34,347 nt of DNA from Prochlorococcus sp. AG-670-O17 (GTDB taxonomy: Bacteria; Cyanobacteriota; Cyanobacteriia; PCC-6307; Cyanobiaceae). A program made the position numbers and the translations under genes. Location: the NCBI GenBank assembly GCA_003211315.1, contig QCTC01000012.1, positions 1 through 34,347 on the forward strand, in the 5' to 3' direction. Of the stretch, positions 1 through 8,648 are shown piece by piece. How positions within the stretch are numbered: position 1 is the stretch's first letter; the number at the start of each line of letters is the position of its first letter. The notes under the pieces are model-generated. The model searched no databases and was not told where the DNA came from. It saw only the letters and a program-made list of their open reading frames with translations.

Positions 1-588
1 TTTGAATATGATGAGGTAATGAATAATCAAAGAAAAGCAGTTTATAACGAGAGATTAAGAGTTCTAAAAGGTAATGATCTTAAGAAACAAGTCATAGGGT
101 ATGGAGAAAGAACAATGGAAGAAATTGTAGAAGCTTATATCAATCCTGATTTACCTCCAGAAGAATGGGATATTGATCAATTGCTTTCTAAAGTAAAAGA
201 ATTCATTTATTTATTAAATGATCTTCAATCAACAGATGTAAGTGTGTTATCTCTTGAAGAATTAAAAAATTATCTTCAAGAGCAATTACGTATCGCATAT
301 GATTTGAAGGAGGCTCAAATAGAGCAATTTCGTCCAGGTTTAATGAGGGAAGCTGAAAGGTTCTTTATACTTCAACAAATTGATAATTTATGGAGAGAAC
401 ATCTTCAATCGATGGATTCTTTAAGAGAATCTGTAGGATTAAGAGGTTATGGTCAGAAGGACCCCCTGATTGAATATAAAAACGAAGGGTATGATATGTT
501 TCTCGAAATGATGACTAATATGAGAAGGAATGTCATATATTCAATGTTTATGTTTCAACCTAAAAGTGAAAAAGAAACTAATAATTAA
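1..588 (+). CDS. secA: Protein translocase ATPase SecA, C-terminal part (5' end outside window)
   Basis: SecA is the ATPase motor that pushes unfolded preproteins through the SecYEG channel in the plasma and thylakoid membranes. The frame is open from base 1 (first residues FEYDEV), so the ATG at 19 is an internal Met inside the conserved YDxVMNxQR segment and not the start. About 195 residues are visible. They cover the end of the helical scaffold and the two-helix-finger region, with the conserved stretch around IDNLWREHL and the [14 protein letters not shown] motif. The protein ends shortly after the family core and lacks the C-terminal Cys/His zinc tail seen in many proteobacterial SecA proteins. 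It ends 7 bp before the convergent cysE. Identification is secure; the N-terminal two nucleotide-binding domains lie outside the window. Confidence 0.97.
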   Translation, partial: FEYDEVMNNQRKAVYNERLRVLKGNDLKKQVIGYGERTMEEIVEAYINPDLPPEEWDIDQLLSKVKEFIYLLNDLQSTDVSVLSLEELKNYLQEQLRIAYDLKEAQIEQFRPGLMREAERFFILQQIDNLWREHLQSMDSLRESVGLRGYGQKDPLIEYKNEGYDMFLEMMTNMRRNVIYSMFMFQPKSEKETNN

Positions 589-595
589 TTCGAAA

Positions 596-1330
596 TTAAT
601 CTTCTCCTAAGAATTCTATAATTTCCTTGTCTTTTAGATTTTGTGCATTGCCAACTTTAGAAATATCAATAGATTCTGAGTTTACCAAACATTGAAGGGC
701 TTTTTGTAATTTTAGAATTTGGTTTTCAAGTTGATCTATCCTATCCATTAAATTTTTAATTACATTAGCTTCAGCATCTGGTAAAGCCGAGTGTGCTAAA
801 GGATTTACTTTTACACCACTTTGATGAACTACTCTTCCTGGTATTCCTACAACAGTACTATTTTCTTCGACATTACGAACTACAACTGATCCTGCTCCAA
901 TTCTAGTATTTGGCCCAATTATTATTGAACCAAGAACTTTTGCTCCTGCCCCTACTACAACATTCTCCATTAAGGTTGGATGCCTTTTGCCATGATTTTT
1001 ACCAGTGCCTCCTAATGTCACTCCTTGATAAAGTAAGCAATTATTACCAATTTCAGCTGTTTCGCCGATGACAACACCCATGCCATGATCTATAAAAACT
1101 TTTTTACCGATTTTGGCACCAGGATGTATCTCTATTCCTGTGAATAATCTATTTAAATGACTTAATAATCTCGGAATTAAAGGTAATTTTAATAGCCATA
1201 ATTTATGGGCCAACCTATGAACGATGATTGATTGGAAACCGGGATAACAAAGAAAAATTTCTAAAATTCCTCTTGCTGCAGGATCTCTCTCTCTTATTAT
1301 CTGAATATCTGACTTGAAAGTTCTTAGCAT
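596..1330 (-). CDS. cysE: Serine O-acetyltransferase
   Basis: CysE acetylates L-serine with acetyl-CoA to give O-acetylserine, the carbon acceptor for cysteine synthesis in the cytoplasm. The 244-residue protein starts with an alpha-helical N-terminal domain. From about residue 65 it has a left-handed beta-helix built of hexapeptide repeats ([26 protein letters not shown]). It carries the [17 protein letters not shown] active-site segment, then GIPGRVV. The C-terminal tail of about 70 residues is longer than the E. coli form and looks partly coiled-coil ([16 protein letters not shown]). ATG start. Only 6 bp separate it from the upstream GntR-type regulator, so the two are probably co-transcribed. 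It converges on secA. Confidence 0.96.
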   Translation of the reverse strand: MLRTFKSDIQIIRERDPAARGILEIFLCYPGFQSIIVHRLAHKLWLLKLPLIPRLLSHLNRLFTGIEIHPGAKIGKKVFIDHGMGVVIGETAEIGNNCLLYQGVTLGGTGKNHGKRHPTLMENVVVGAGAKVLGSIIIGPNTRIGAGSVVVRNVEENSTVVGIPGRVVHQSGVKVNPLAHSALPDAEANVIKNLMDRIDQLENQILKLQKALQCLVNSESIDISKVGNAQNLKDKEIIEFLGED

Positions 1331-1336
1331 GATGGA

Positions 1337-2323
1337 TTAATTAATAACTCCTATCTCTGTTTTTAAATGATTTATAGTTTGAATGCTCAAATAATTTTTT
1401 GCACATATAATTGTTGGTACTCTTATCAATTGCGAACGATTTTTTAACAGAGTATTTTCAATAACGGGCAAACTAGGCGCATCGCATACTATATGATTGG
1501 AAGCTTTTAAAAGGGCTAATAATCTACCACTATTATCAGAGTTGGTAGTCATGAGTACTATATCACTTCCTCTCATGCTATGTATGATAATCTCTGCCGC
1601 TCTTAATAGCCCTGGACTGATGCTTACAATACCCACACAACTCCCAAGTTTTAATTCTTTGATGATTTTTAATTCTTTTTGAAAGTCGCTCAAATCAACA
1701 GCAATAGCTCTAACCCCATATTTTTTCGCTAATTTTTCTAAGGGTTGTAAGAAATATCTACTTGTGACAATCGTCCCATTATCGGAATTGCAAAGAACTT
1801 TTTCTAATTCTTCCATAGGGACAACTTCCACTGGGACCTTGATGTTTGGAGAGAGGTCTTCTGCAATTAACATAGAGGCACCTATATCTTCCCGAGGGGT
1901 ACTAACTATTATTTTTGATCCACATTTAATACGCCAATCAATTTCATTAGTCAAAAGATTTCTTATTTCTTGAAGAGTGCTTCCAAGTTTAATTAATTTA
2001 TCTATTGCTTTTTTTGCCTCTAAATCAGGAGTTGTATTTATATTATTTTTTGAATTAAAAGATTTTTTAAAATCTTCTTTTTTAAGATTATCTCTAACAT
2101 AAATCCCTGACCCTGCTATCGCTTCAACCACTCCGTCCGTTTCGAGTTGTCTGTAAACTTTACTTATAGTATTACGATGCAATCCTGTTTGCATAGCTAA
2201 TTGTCTAGTGCTAGGCAAGCGATGACCTGGAGGATAATATCTAGCTGCAATCGCAAAGCAAATTTGATTATATAATTGTGTAGAAGCCGGAATATCAATT
2301 TCTTGTTGAATATTAAATCTCAC
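1337..2323 (-). CDS. plmA: GntR-family transcriptional regulator, PlmA type
   Basis: The first ~75 residues are a GntR winged-helix DNA-binding domain (PSTRQLAMQTGLHRNTISKV, followed by the wing around GSGIYVRD). The remaining ~250 residues are not an aminotransferase, FadR or UTRA domain. They look like an alpha/beta fold with alternating hydrophobic strands. Length and architecture fit PlmA, a GntR regulator restricted to cyanobacteria. PlmA is known from plasmid maintenance in Anabaena and as a partner of the PipX-PII nitrogen-signalling complex. The PlmA name is from memory of the family, not from a search. It uses a GTG start (bases 2321-2323). It lies between infC (99 bp upstream) and cysE (6 bp downstream), so it may share a transcript with cysteine synthesis. 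Confidence 0.75.
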   Translation of the reverse strand: MRFNIQQEIDIPASTQLYNQICFAIAARYYPPGHRLPSTRQLAMQTGLHRNTISKVYRQLETDGVVEAIAGSGIYVRDNLKKEDFKKSFNSKNNINTTPDLEAKKAIDKLIKLGSTLQEIRNLLTNEIDWRIKCGSKIIVSTPREDIGASMLIAEDLSPNIKVPVEVVPMEELEKVLCNSDNGTIVTSRYFLQPLEKLAKKYGVRAIAVDLSDFQKELKIIKELKLGSCVGIVSISPGLLRAAEIIIHSMRGSDIVLMTTNSDNSGRLLALLKASNHIVCDAPSLPVIENTLLKNRSQLIRVPTIICAKNYLSIQTINHLKTEIGVIN

Positions 2324-2422
2324 TTTAGAAAAAACCTAATTAATTTCTTGTATGTGCATAATTAATATTTTAACATCCGTCGAAATTTTTGAATGAATTG
2401 TGTATTGTTAAATTGCCTTATT

Positions 2423-2995
2423 TTACCCTTCTTCTTTTTTTATTAAAGGTGTTTTTCTGGGACTTAAAAACATAATCATATTTCGACCTTCCCTCTTCGG
2501 CCTTTGTTGAACTTCTGACTGTTCTTCTAAGTCATTAGCCATTTTTAAAAGGAGTGTTTCTGCTAAATTTGAGTGCTGAATTTCTCTACCTCTAAAAAAA
2601 ACTGTGCATTTAACTTTATCTCCTGATTTTAAAAATCTCACAGCTTGACCTATCCTTACATCATAATCATGCTTATCAATCTTATATCTCATTTTTACTT
2701 CTTTAACTTCAGTTTGGTGAGATTTTTTCTTTGTTTCTTTTGCTTTTTTTTCTTGCTCAAATTTATATTTTCCGTAATCCATAATCCTACAAACAGGAGG
2801 ATTAGCTTTCTCGCTTACTAAAACTAAGTCAAGTCCTCTTTGATCAGCAATTTCTAGTGCTTTTATTCTATCTATAACTCCTAGTTGCTTCCCATCTGAA
2901 TCAACAACTCTTAGTTGAGGGTATTTTATTCTTTCGTTAATATTTGGGAGCTCTCTAACAGGAGCGCGGCGATCAAAGCGTGGACGTGGTGGCAT
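2423..2995 (-). CDS. infC: Translation initiation factor IF-3
   Basis: IF-3 binds the 30S subunit, keeps it apart from 50S and checks start-codon and initiator-tRNA pairing. The 190-residue protein has the two-domain layout. The N-terminal domain contains [20 protein letters not shown] and the [17 protein letters not shown] signature. A Lys-rich linker ([12 protein letters not shown]) follows, and the C-terminal domain carries [20 protein letters not shown] short basic N-terminal extension ([12 protein letters not shown]) precedes the core and is typical of cyanobacterial IF-3. The start is an ordinary ATG, unlike the AUU start of E. coli infC. The rplT and rpmI genes that often follow infC are absent. 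It lies 55 bp downstream of miaA on the same strand. Confidence 0.97.
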   Translation of the reverse strand: MPPRPRFDRRAPVRELPNINERIKYPQLRVVDSDGKQLGVIDRIKALEIADQRGLDLVLVSEKANPPVCRIMDYGKYKFEQEKKAKETKKKSHQTEVKEVKMRYKIDKHDYDVRIGQAVRFLKSGDKVKCTVFFRGREIQHSNLAETLLLKMANDLEEQSEVQQRPKREGRNMIMFLSPRKTPLIKKEEG

Positions 2996-3050
2996 TCAGT
3001 TTCTTTAAATGATTGTTTTGATGATGAAAAGATCTACTTACTTTATAAAG

Positions 3051-3950
3051 TTAGCGTAAAGCATACTTTATATTGATTATTGCATCTTTTAGTAGGTTTT
3101 TGTTATTAAGCCATATTGGATTGTTCTTATTACGAAACCATGTTTTCTGTCTCTTAGCAAATTGGATTGTTTTTGTTGTTGTTAGTTCAATAGCTTCCTC
3201 AATTTTTAAATTTTCCTTTATTACATCCTTGGCTTCTTTATATCCAATCGTTTCTAGCAAAGGTAAATTAGGTCCATATTGATTAATAATATCTTCGGTC
3301 TCATCTATAATTCCCAATTCAAACATATTTTTTGTTCTTTCGAAAATCCGTTCTTTTAAATCTTCTCTATCAAGAGCCAATTCTAATATTCTCCATGGGG
3401 GAGGGTTTTGGAATTTTTGAGATGACATTGGTTTACCTGTTACATAAAAGACTTCTAAAGCTCTTATTGTTCTAACTTGATCAGCATAATGAATTTTTTT
3501 AGTTAAGCCTGGATCACAAATTTTTAAAAGTTCCCAACATTTTTCTTGACCTAATTTTTCGAATTGTGACCTTAAAGCTTTTTGAGGGGGTACATCGGGA
3601 GCAAAGAATCCCTTAATTATTGCATTCATATATAGTCCGCTGCCGCCCACTAAAAAGGGAATTTTTTTTTGATTTAGTTCTTGATTTATTGATTTTGTAG
3701 CAATTTCTTGAAATTGTTTTGCATTTACTTGGCTAGAGGGTTCTTCAAGATCTATTAAAAAATGCTTTATTGTTTTTTGTTGTTCTTTAGTTGGCTTTGC
3801 TGTACCTATGTCCATAGATCTATAAAGTTGCCTCGAGTCGACATTATGTATTTTGATATTAAAATATTTAGCAATGTCGATTCCTAGCTCAGTTTTGCCA
3901 CTCGCTGTAGGCCCGATTAAAACTATTACTAATGGTTTTGGAGGGGACAT
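3051..3950 (-). CDS. miaA: tRNA dimethylallyltransferase
   Basis: MiaA transfers a dimethylallyl group from DMAPP to N6 of A37 in tRNAs that read UNN codons, which steadies codon-anticodon pairing. The 299-residue protein has the P-loop GPTASGKT (residues 13-20), the [16 protein letters not shown] substrate segment with Asp38, the [14 protein letters not shown] motif, and near the C terminus the RQKTWFRN motif. Length is normal for the family. ATG start, 150 bp from the divergent gyrB. It is the first gene of the minus-strand run miaA-infC-plmA-cysE. No distinctive regulatory site is visible in the 150-bp gap. Confidence 0.97.
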   Translation of the reverse strand: MSPPKPLVIVLIGPTASGKTELGIDIAKYFNIKIHNVDSRQLYRSMDIGTAKPTKEQQKTIKHFLIDLEEPSSQVNAKQFQEIATKSINQELNQKKIPFLVGGSGLYMNAIIKGFFAPDVPPQKALRSQFEKLGQEKCWELLKICDPGLTKKIHYADQVRTIRALEVFYVTGKPMSSQKFQNPPPWRILELALDREDLKERIFERTKNMFELGIIDETEDIINQYGPNLPLLETIGYKEAKDVIKENLKIEEAIELTTTKTIQFAKRQKTWFRNKNNPIWLNNKNLLKDAIINIKYALR

Positions 3951-4100
3951 ATGTGATTTTTGGGAAGAAATGTTGGATTTATATGATTAAAGTGATTAAA
4001 TTTTGCATTTACTTCAAGCCTTTCTCTTATACCGATGGTAAATTTAATGAAACCCCTTTTAAAAATACCATTTTAAAAGTTTTATTTTATTTTTATATAA

Positions 4101-6068
4101 ATGAGTGAGGAAAAAAAATCTAATAAAATCTCCAATGACTATGGTGCTGATCAGATACAGGTTTTAGAGGGTTTAGAACCCGTTCGTAAACGACCAGGAA
4201 TGTATATTGGTTCGACTGGCCCAAGAGGATTGCATCATCTAGTTTATGAAGTTGTAGATAATTCTGTAGATGAAGCACTAGCCGGTCATTGCGATCATAT
4301 TGAGATTGTTCTTAAAGATGATGGATCAGCTTTGATTTCTGATAATGGGAGGGGTATTCCTACAGATATACATCCAAGAACAGGAAAAAGTGCTCTGGAA
4401 ACTGTTCTTACTGTTCTTCATGCAGGAGGAAAATTTGGAAGTGGTGGATATAAGGTTTCTGGTGGATTACATGGTGTCGGAATATCTGTTGTTAATGCTC
4501 TAAGTGAGTGGGTGAATGTTACTGTTTTTAGAGATGGTAGTGAGTTTAATCAAAAATTTGAGAAAGGAATTGCAAAAGGTGAATTAAAATCTCAAAAACA
4601 GCAAAATAGATCATTTAGAAAAGGTACAACAATTTGTTTTAAGCCAGATTCAACGATATTTACTGATGGTATTTACTTTGATTATGCTCTTTTATCCTCA
4701 AGATTAAGAGAATTGGCTTATCTTAATGGAGGTGTCAAAATTATATTTAGAGATGAGAGGCAAAAATTATCGGATGGTTCTTTCAAAGAAGAAATCTATT
4801 TATATGATGGGGGCATTAAAGAATATGTTGAGTACATAAATAAAGAAAAGGAATCCATCCATTCTGAGGTTATCTATGTTGATTCACAAAAAGATAATGT
4901 TTTCGTAGAGGCAGCTTTACAATGGTGTTCGGATGTTTACTCAGATAATATATTAGGATTTGCAAATAATATCAGAACAATAGATGGAGGTACACATATA
5001 GATGGCTTAAAAACAGTATTGACCAGAACTTTTAATGCTATTGCGAAAAAAAGAGGTAAAAGAAAAGAAGTGGATAAAAATTTGTCAGGAGAAAATATTA
5101 GGGAAGGTTTGACGGTCGTATTATCTGTAAAAGTTCCTGATCCAGAATTTGAAGGTCAAACAAAGACAAAATTGGGCAATACTGAAGTAAGAGGTATTGT
5201 TGATTCACTCATAGGAGAATCATTAATAAAGTATATGGAATTTAATCCTAATGTTTTTGATTTAATTTTAGAAAAAGCAATCCAATCTTTTAATGCGGCA
5301 GAAGCAGCGAAACGAGCGAGGGATTTAGTAAGGAGAAAAAGTGTTCTCGAGAGTTCAACTTTACCAGGTAAATTGGCAGATTGCAGCTCAAGAGATCCCT
5401 CAGGTTCGGAGATTTATATAGTTGAGGGTGATTCCGCTGGAGGTTCAGCTAAACAAGGAAGAGACAGGAGATTCCAAGCAATTTTACCTTTGAGAGGAAA
5501 AATATTAAATATTGAAAAAACAGATGATGCAAAAATATATAAAAATACAGAAATTCAATCACTAATCACTGCTTTGGGATTGGGTATAAAGGGTGAAGAG
5601 TTTAATGTTAATTCTCTTAGGTATCATCGCGTTGTAATAATGACTGATGCAGACGTAGATGGGGCACATATTAGAACATTATTATTAACGTTTTTTTATA
5701 GATATCAAAGGGATCTTGTTGAAAAAGGGTTCATATACATTGCATGTCCCCCTCTATATAAAGTTGAAAGAGGGAAAAATCATAAATATTGCTATAACGA
5801 AAATCAATTGAAAGAAACCATAGAAGATTTTGGAGAAAAAGCTAACTTTAATATTCAAAGATTTAAAGGTTTAGGTGAAATGATGCCTAAACAATTATGG
5901 GATACAACAATGAATCCTCAGACTAGAATGATGAAAAGAGTAGAAATTGAAGATGCTTTAGAAGCAGATAGAATATTCAATATTTTGATGGGAGATAAAG
6001 TTGCACCAAGAAGAGAATTTATTGAAACTCATAGTTCGAACTTAGATATGGCGACATTAGATATATGA
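4101..6068 (+). CDS. gyrB: DNA gyrase subunit B
   Basis: GyrB is the ATPase and TOPRIM subunit of gyrase, which introduces negative supercoils. The 655-residue protein has the GHKL ATP-binding site with Glu50 and Asn54 in [11 protein letters not shown], Asp81 in SDNGRGIP, and the [14 protein letters not shown] lid. The transducer domain follows. The TOPRIM domain has Glu442 in [10 protein letters not shown] and Asp516/Asp518 in [10 protein letters not shown]. The C terminus ends with QRFKGLGEM and RRxFIE motifs. It is shorter than E. coli GyrB because it lacks that group's insert, as is usual outside proteobacteria. Its stop codon overlaps the ATG of the next gene (ATGA). Confidence 0.98.
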   Translation: MSEEKKSNKISNDYGADQIQVLEGLEPVRKRPGMYIGSTGPRGLHHLVYEVVDNSVDEALAGHCDHIEIVLKDDGSALISDNGRGIPTDIHPRTGKSALETVLTVLHAGGKFGSGGYKVSGGLHGVGISVVNALSEWVNVTVFRDGSEFNQKFEKGIAKGELKSQKQQNRSFRKGTTICFKPDSTIFTDGIYFDYALLSSRLRELAYLNGGVKIIFRDERQKLSDGSFKEEIYLYDGGIKEYVEYINKEKESIHSEVIYVDSQKDNVFVEAALQWCSDVYSDNILGFANNIRTIDGGTHIDGLKTVLTRTFNAIAKKRGKRKEVDKNLSGENIREGLTVVLSVKVPDPEFEGQTKTKLGNTEVRGIVDSLIGESLIKYMEFNPNVFDLILEKAIQSFNAAEAAKRARDLVRRKSVLESSTLPGKLADCSSRDPSGSEIYIVEGDSAGGSAKQGRDRRFQAILPLRGKILNIEKTDDAKIYKNTEIQSLITALGLGIKGEEFNVNSLRYHRVVIMTDADVDGAHIRTLLLTFFYRYQRDLVEKGFIYIACPPLYKVERGKNHKYCYNENQLKETIEDFGEKANFNIQRFKGLGEMMPKQLWDTTMNPQTRMMKRVEIEDALEADRIFNILMGDKVAPRREFIETHSSNLDMATLDI

Positions 6069-6394
6069 TTAAAAATGTGATAAAAAATATTTGTTTAATC
6101 GGATTCGCTCTAGTGGGTCCAATTACCTTACCTGCAGGAGGAATACAAAGGAATTTATATGAACACAATATCTTTAATAATTCTAAAGAAATCATATTAA
6201 ATGCAAATTGTTCACTTTATACTTTTCCTCAAATTAACGCTAAAAAATTGTTAGTGCTTGATACAGGATCTTCATTATCAGTTTTACAAGATTGGGTAGT
6301 CAACGAGGATAATACTTGGGCACGAGTAGAATTGCTAACAAATCAATTTCTTGAAAATCCTAATAGAACTAAAAGGGGTTGGATTAAAATATAG
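6065..6394 (+). CDS. Putative exported SH3-like (SH3b) protein of unknown function
   Basis: This 109-residue protein has an N-terminal hydrophobic stretch (about residues 8-24, [18 protein letters not shown]) that looks like a signal peptide. About 60 residues after it resemble a bacterial SH3 fold: [20 protein letters not shown], then a strand with WARVEL and a closing GWIKI. That spacing (short strands, 'vl..G..l.vl..w....W..v', final 'GWI') is typical of SH3b modules that bind cell-wall peptides. I do not recognise the gene itself. Its ATG overlaps the gyrB stop by 4 bp, so translation is probably coupled to gyrB. A periplasmic or cell-wall role is inferred from the signal peptide and fold only. 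Confidence 0.7.
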   Translation: MIKNVIKNICLIGFALVGPITLPAGGIQRNLYEHNIFNNSKEIILNANCSLYTFPQINAKKLLVLDTGSSLSVLQDWVVNEDNTWARVELLTNQFLENPNRTKRGWIKI

Positions 6395-6397
6395 AGT

Positions 6398-6769
6398 TTG
6401 GAATTAGATGGTGTTATTCATATTGTAGTAGGAAGTACTTTTGGGTTAGTTGTAAGAATGTTTATAAAATATATTTCTGGAAGAGAGAAAGTATTTTCTT
6501 CTAATAACATTTTAATAGTGAATATTTTAGCCTCGTTATTTTTAGGTATGTTCCTAGGTTCAAATATAACAAATAAGAATTTAATATTATTTTTTTCTGT
6601 TGGGTTTTTAGGGTGTTTAAGTACATTTTCATCTTTTATATATCAGTTATTCAAGTTGATCCAAGAAAGAAAATATTTAAGCTTATTGATTTATTATACT
6701 GAAGTTTTAATACTATCTTTTTTATTTTTTTGTTTAGGATATTTTATTACTTTAACCTACATAAATTGA
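6398..6769 (+). CDS. crcB: Fluoride channel subunit FluC/CrcB (first of a pair)
   Basis: FluC/CrcB is a small four-helix membrane protein that works as a dimer of opposite topology and lets fluoride leave the cell. This 123-residue copy has an early Arg (VVRMFIKYISG), the helix-2 segment NILIVNILASLFLGMFLGS with the pore-lining Asn, and GFLGCLSTFSSF, equivalent to the GFxGGxTTFST motif that carries the fluoride-coordinating Phe residues. It starts with TTG 3 bp after the stop of the SH3-like gene, with no clear Shine-Dalgarno, and runs directly into a second FluC gene. Single-copy FluC proteins homodimerise; paired genes like these usually form heterodimers. I see no fluoride riboswitch upstream. 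Confidence 0.88.
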   Translation: MELDGVIHIVVGSTFGLVVRMFIKYISGREKVFSSNNILIVNILASLFLGMFLGSNITNKNLILFFSVGFLGCLSTFSSFIYQLFKLIQERKYLSLLIYYTEVLILSFLFFCLGYFITLTYIN

Positions 6770-7095
6770 ATAAAAAATATTTATTAACTTTATTATTAAC
6801 AGCATATTTTGCAACCTTTTTAAGGTTTTATATAAATAATTATTTTGTTATTTCTTTTGTAGGTTCTTTTGTATATGGTTTTTATGTTTCTAGGTCAATT
6901 AGTAATTCGAAAAGAGAAATTCTATTAAGTGGTTTCTGTTCTTGCTTTACATCTTTTAGTGGTTTTGTTCATTTTTTATATCAATTTATCATCCAAGGTT
7001 ACTATTTAAAGTTATTTGTTTATTTGAATGTAATTGTTATTTTGAATTTAATAGTAATGTATATTGGTTTTCAATTAAGTAGAAAAATCACTTAA
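6766..7095 (+). CDS. crcB: Fluoride channel subunit FluC/CrcB (second, divergent member)
   Basis: This is the partner FluC subunit, with four predicted membrane helices in about 109 residues. The start chosen is TTG at 6766, which overlaps the previous stop as TTGA. The frame is open back to a TTG at 6730, but that start would add 12 residues inside the last helix of the first gene. It keeps GFCSCFTSFSGF, the equivalent of the Phe-containing TTFST motif, and an Arg at LRFYINN. The helix-2 motif reads VISFVGSFVYGF, so the position that is Asn in the first subunit is Ser here. It ends 42 bp before mgtE. Family assignment rests on the motif, size and position next to the first copy. Confidence 0.82.
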   Translation: MNKKYLLTLLLTAYFATFLRFYINNYFVISFVGSFVYGFYVSRSISNSKREILLSGFCSCFTSFSGFVHFLYQFIIQGYYLKLFVYLNVIVILNLIVMYIGFQLSRKIT

Positions 7096-7137
7096 TTTTT
7101 ATATAATATTTATGTTACTTCGATTAAGAGCAATATT

Positions 7138-8547
7138 ATGGAAGAAAATAATAATCTCGAGGTAACAACCTCTCTATCTTCGGATTTAACTAATCGTGGA
7201 AAGATAACAATTCAGCTTGAGGAATTACTAGTTGCAGGAAATTATGATGAAGCCAAATTATTATTAGAACCTTCCCAGCCCGTTGATATTGCTGATGCAA
7301 TTGGTAGCCTTCCCTTAATACTCCAGGCTCTCGCGTTTAGGTTATTAAAAAAAAATGAGGCAATCGAGGTTTATGAATATTTAGATCCAATAGTGCAGCA
7401 AACATTATTAGATAGACTTCGTTCCGGAGAAGTTTTGGAAATAGTTGAAAAAATGTCTCCTGATGATAGGGTTCAACTTTTTGATGAATTACCTGCGAAA
7501 GTTGTAAGAAAATTTTTATCAGCACTAAGCCCCGGTGAAAGAAAAGTAACAGCGGAATTATTAGGCTATGAGCCAGAAACAGCAGGTAGATTAATGACTA
7601 CTGAATTCATAGATTTAAAAGAAAAGCAAACTGCTGAGGAAGCTTTGGCTTTAGTAAGAAAAAGGGCTGCATTTACAGAGACAATTTATAGTTTATATGT
7701 CACGGATCAAGAAAGGCATCTAACTGGAATTTTATCCTTAAGAGATCTTGTTACCGCAGATCCTAGTAGGCCTATTGGTGAGGTCATGACAAAGGATGTC
7801 GTTAATATATCAACAAATACTAATCAAGAGGATGTGGCTAGAGCAATTCAAAGATACGATTTTTTAGCTCTTCCAGTCGTAGATAAAGAAAAAAGATTAG
7901 TTGGAATTGTTACTGTGGATGATTTGATAGATGTTATTGAACAAGAAGCTACTCGAGACATTTATGCTGCAGGCGCTGTTCAGCTTGGTGATGAGGATGA
8001 TTATTTTCAAAGTGGTTTATTTACAATTGCTCGAAGGAGAATTCTATGGCTATTGATTTTAGTTTTAGCTAATGGTTTAACTACAAAAGTTATTGCAATG
8101 AATGATCAGATTTTAAAAGAAATTGTTTTACTAGCTGCTTTTATCCCATTGCTTATCGGTACTGGAGGAAATGTTGGAGCTCAAAGCTCAACAGTAGTTA
8201 TAAGAGGTTTAAGTACTCAAAAACTAAAATCATTGGGAGCAATTAAGGCAGTGGTTAAAGAGGCTATAACTGGGGCTCTGCTGGGAATTTTAATGATGCT
8301 AGTGGTCTTTCCCTTCGCTTGGTGGCAAGGTGAGGGACCTTTAATCGCATCCGCTGTTGGAATTAGCTTGATTTCGATAACAACGCTTGCCGCAACTGCA
8401 GGAGCTATTCTTCCCTTACTGTTCGACAGGATGGGGTTAGATCCTGCTTTGATGTCTTCCCCCTTCATAACTACTGTGACAGACATTGCTGGCGTATTTA
8501 TTTATCTTAGTACCGCAAATTGGTTGCTTAATTCTTCAGTTTTATAG
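7138..8547 (+). CDS. mgtE: Magnesium transporter MgtE
   Basis: MgtE is a homodimeric Mg2+ channel whose cytoplasmic domain closes the pore when Mg2+ is plentiful. The 469-residue protein has the N-terminal superhelical MgtE_N domain (about residues 20-135). A CBS pair follows (about 140-270, with MTTEFIDLKEKQTAEEAL and VGIVTVDDLIDVIEQEA). Five membrane helices fill the C-terminal half. The pore motif GTGGNVGAQSSTVVIRGL is intact. Regulation probably acts on the protein through Mg2+ binding between the CBS and N domains; no Mg2+ riboswitch is visible in the 42-bp gap upstream. The ATG start is chosen because the homologous N domain begins soon after. It is the last gene of the gyrB-led run. 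Confidence 0.96.
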   Translation: MEENNNLEVTTSLSSDLTNRGKITIQLEELLVAGNYDEAKLLLEPSQPVDIADAIGSLPLILQALAFRLLKKNEAIEVYEYLDPIVQQTLLDRLRSGEVLEIVEKMSPDDRVQLFDELPAKVVRKFLSALSPGERKVTAELLGYEPETAGRLMTTEFIDLKEKQTAEEALALVRKRAAFTETIYSLYVTDQERHLTGILSLRDLVTADPSRPIGEVMTKDVVNISTNTNQEDVARAIQRYDFLALPVVDKEKRLVGIVTVDDLIDVIEQEATRDIYAAGAVQLGDEDDYFQSGLFTIARRRILWLLILVLANGLTTKVIAMNDQILKEIVLLAAFIPLLIGTGGNVGAQSSTVVIRGLSTQKLKSLGAIKAVVKEAITGALLGILMMLVVFPFAWWQGEGPLIASAVGISLISITTLAATAGAILPLLFDRMGLDPALMSSPFITTVTDIAGVFIYLSTANWLLNSSVL

Positions 8548-8648
8548 AAAACCACTAGGTATTTATTCTCATTTTTATAGAATTGTGGATTTTTTTGTTT
8601 AACTTTACATTTCTTAATGGTATTGTTTACAAAACAACATTAACTTTT

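Noticed and set aside
584..600. Perfect 7-bp inverted repeat ATTAATT-CGA-AATTAAT over the secA and cysE stops
   Set aside because: It is wholly AT with a single C-G in the loop and no U-run; too weak to call a terminator in DNA of this composition.
3985..4000. Tandem GATTAAA (9-bp step) between miaA and gyrB, and nearby TACC-GAT-GGTA
   Set aside because: Only two short copies and a 4-bp palindrome; no known regulator site matches and chance is likely.
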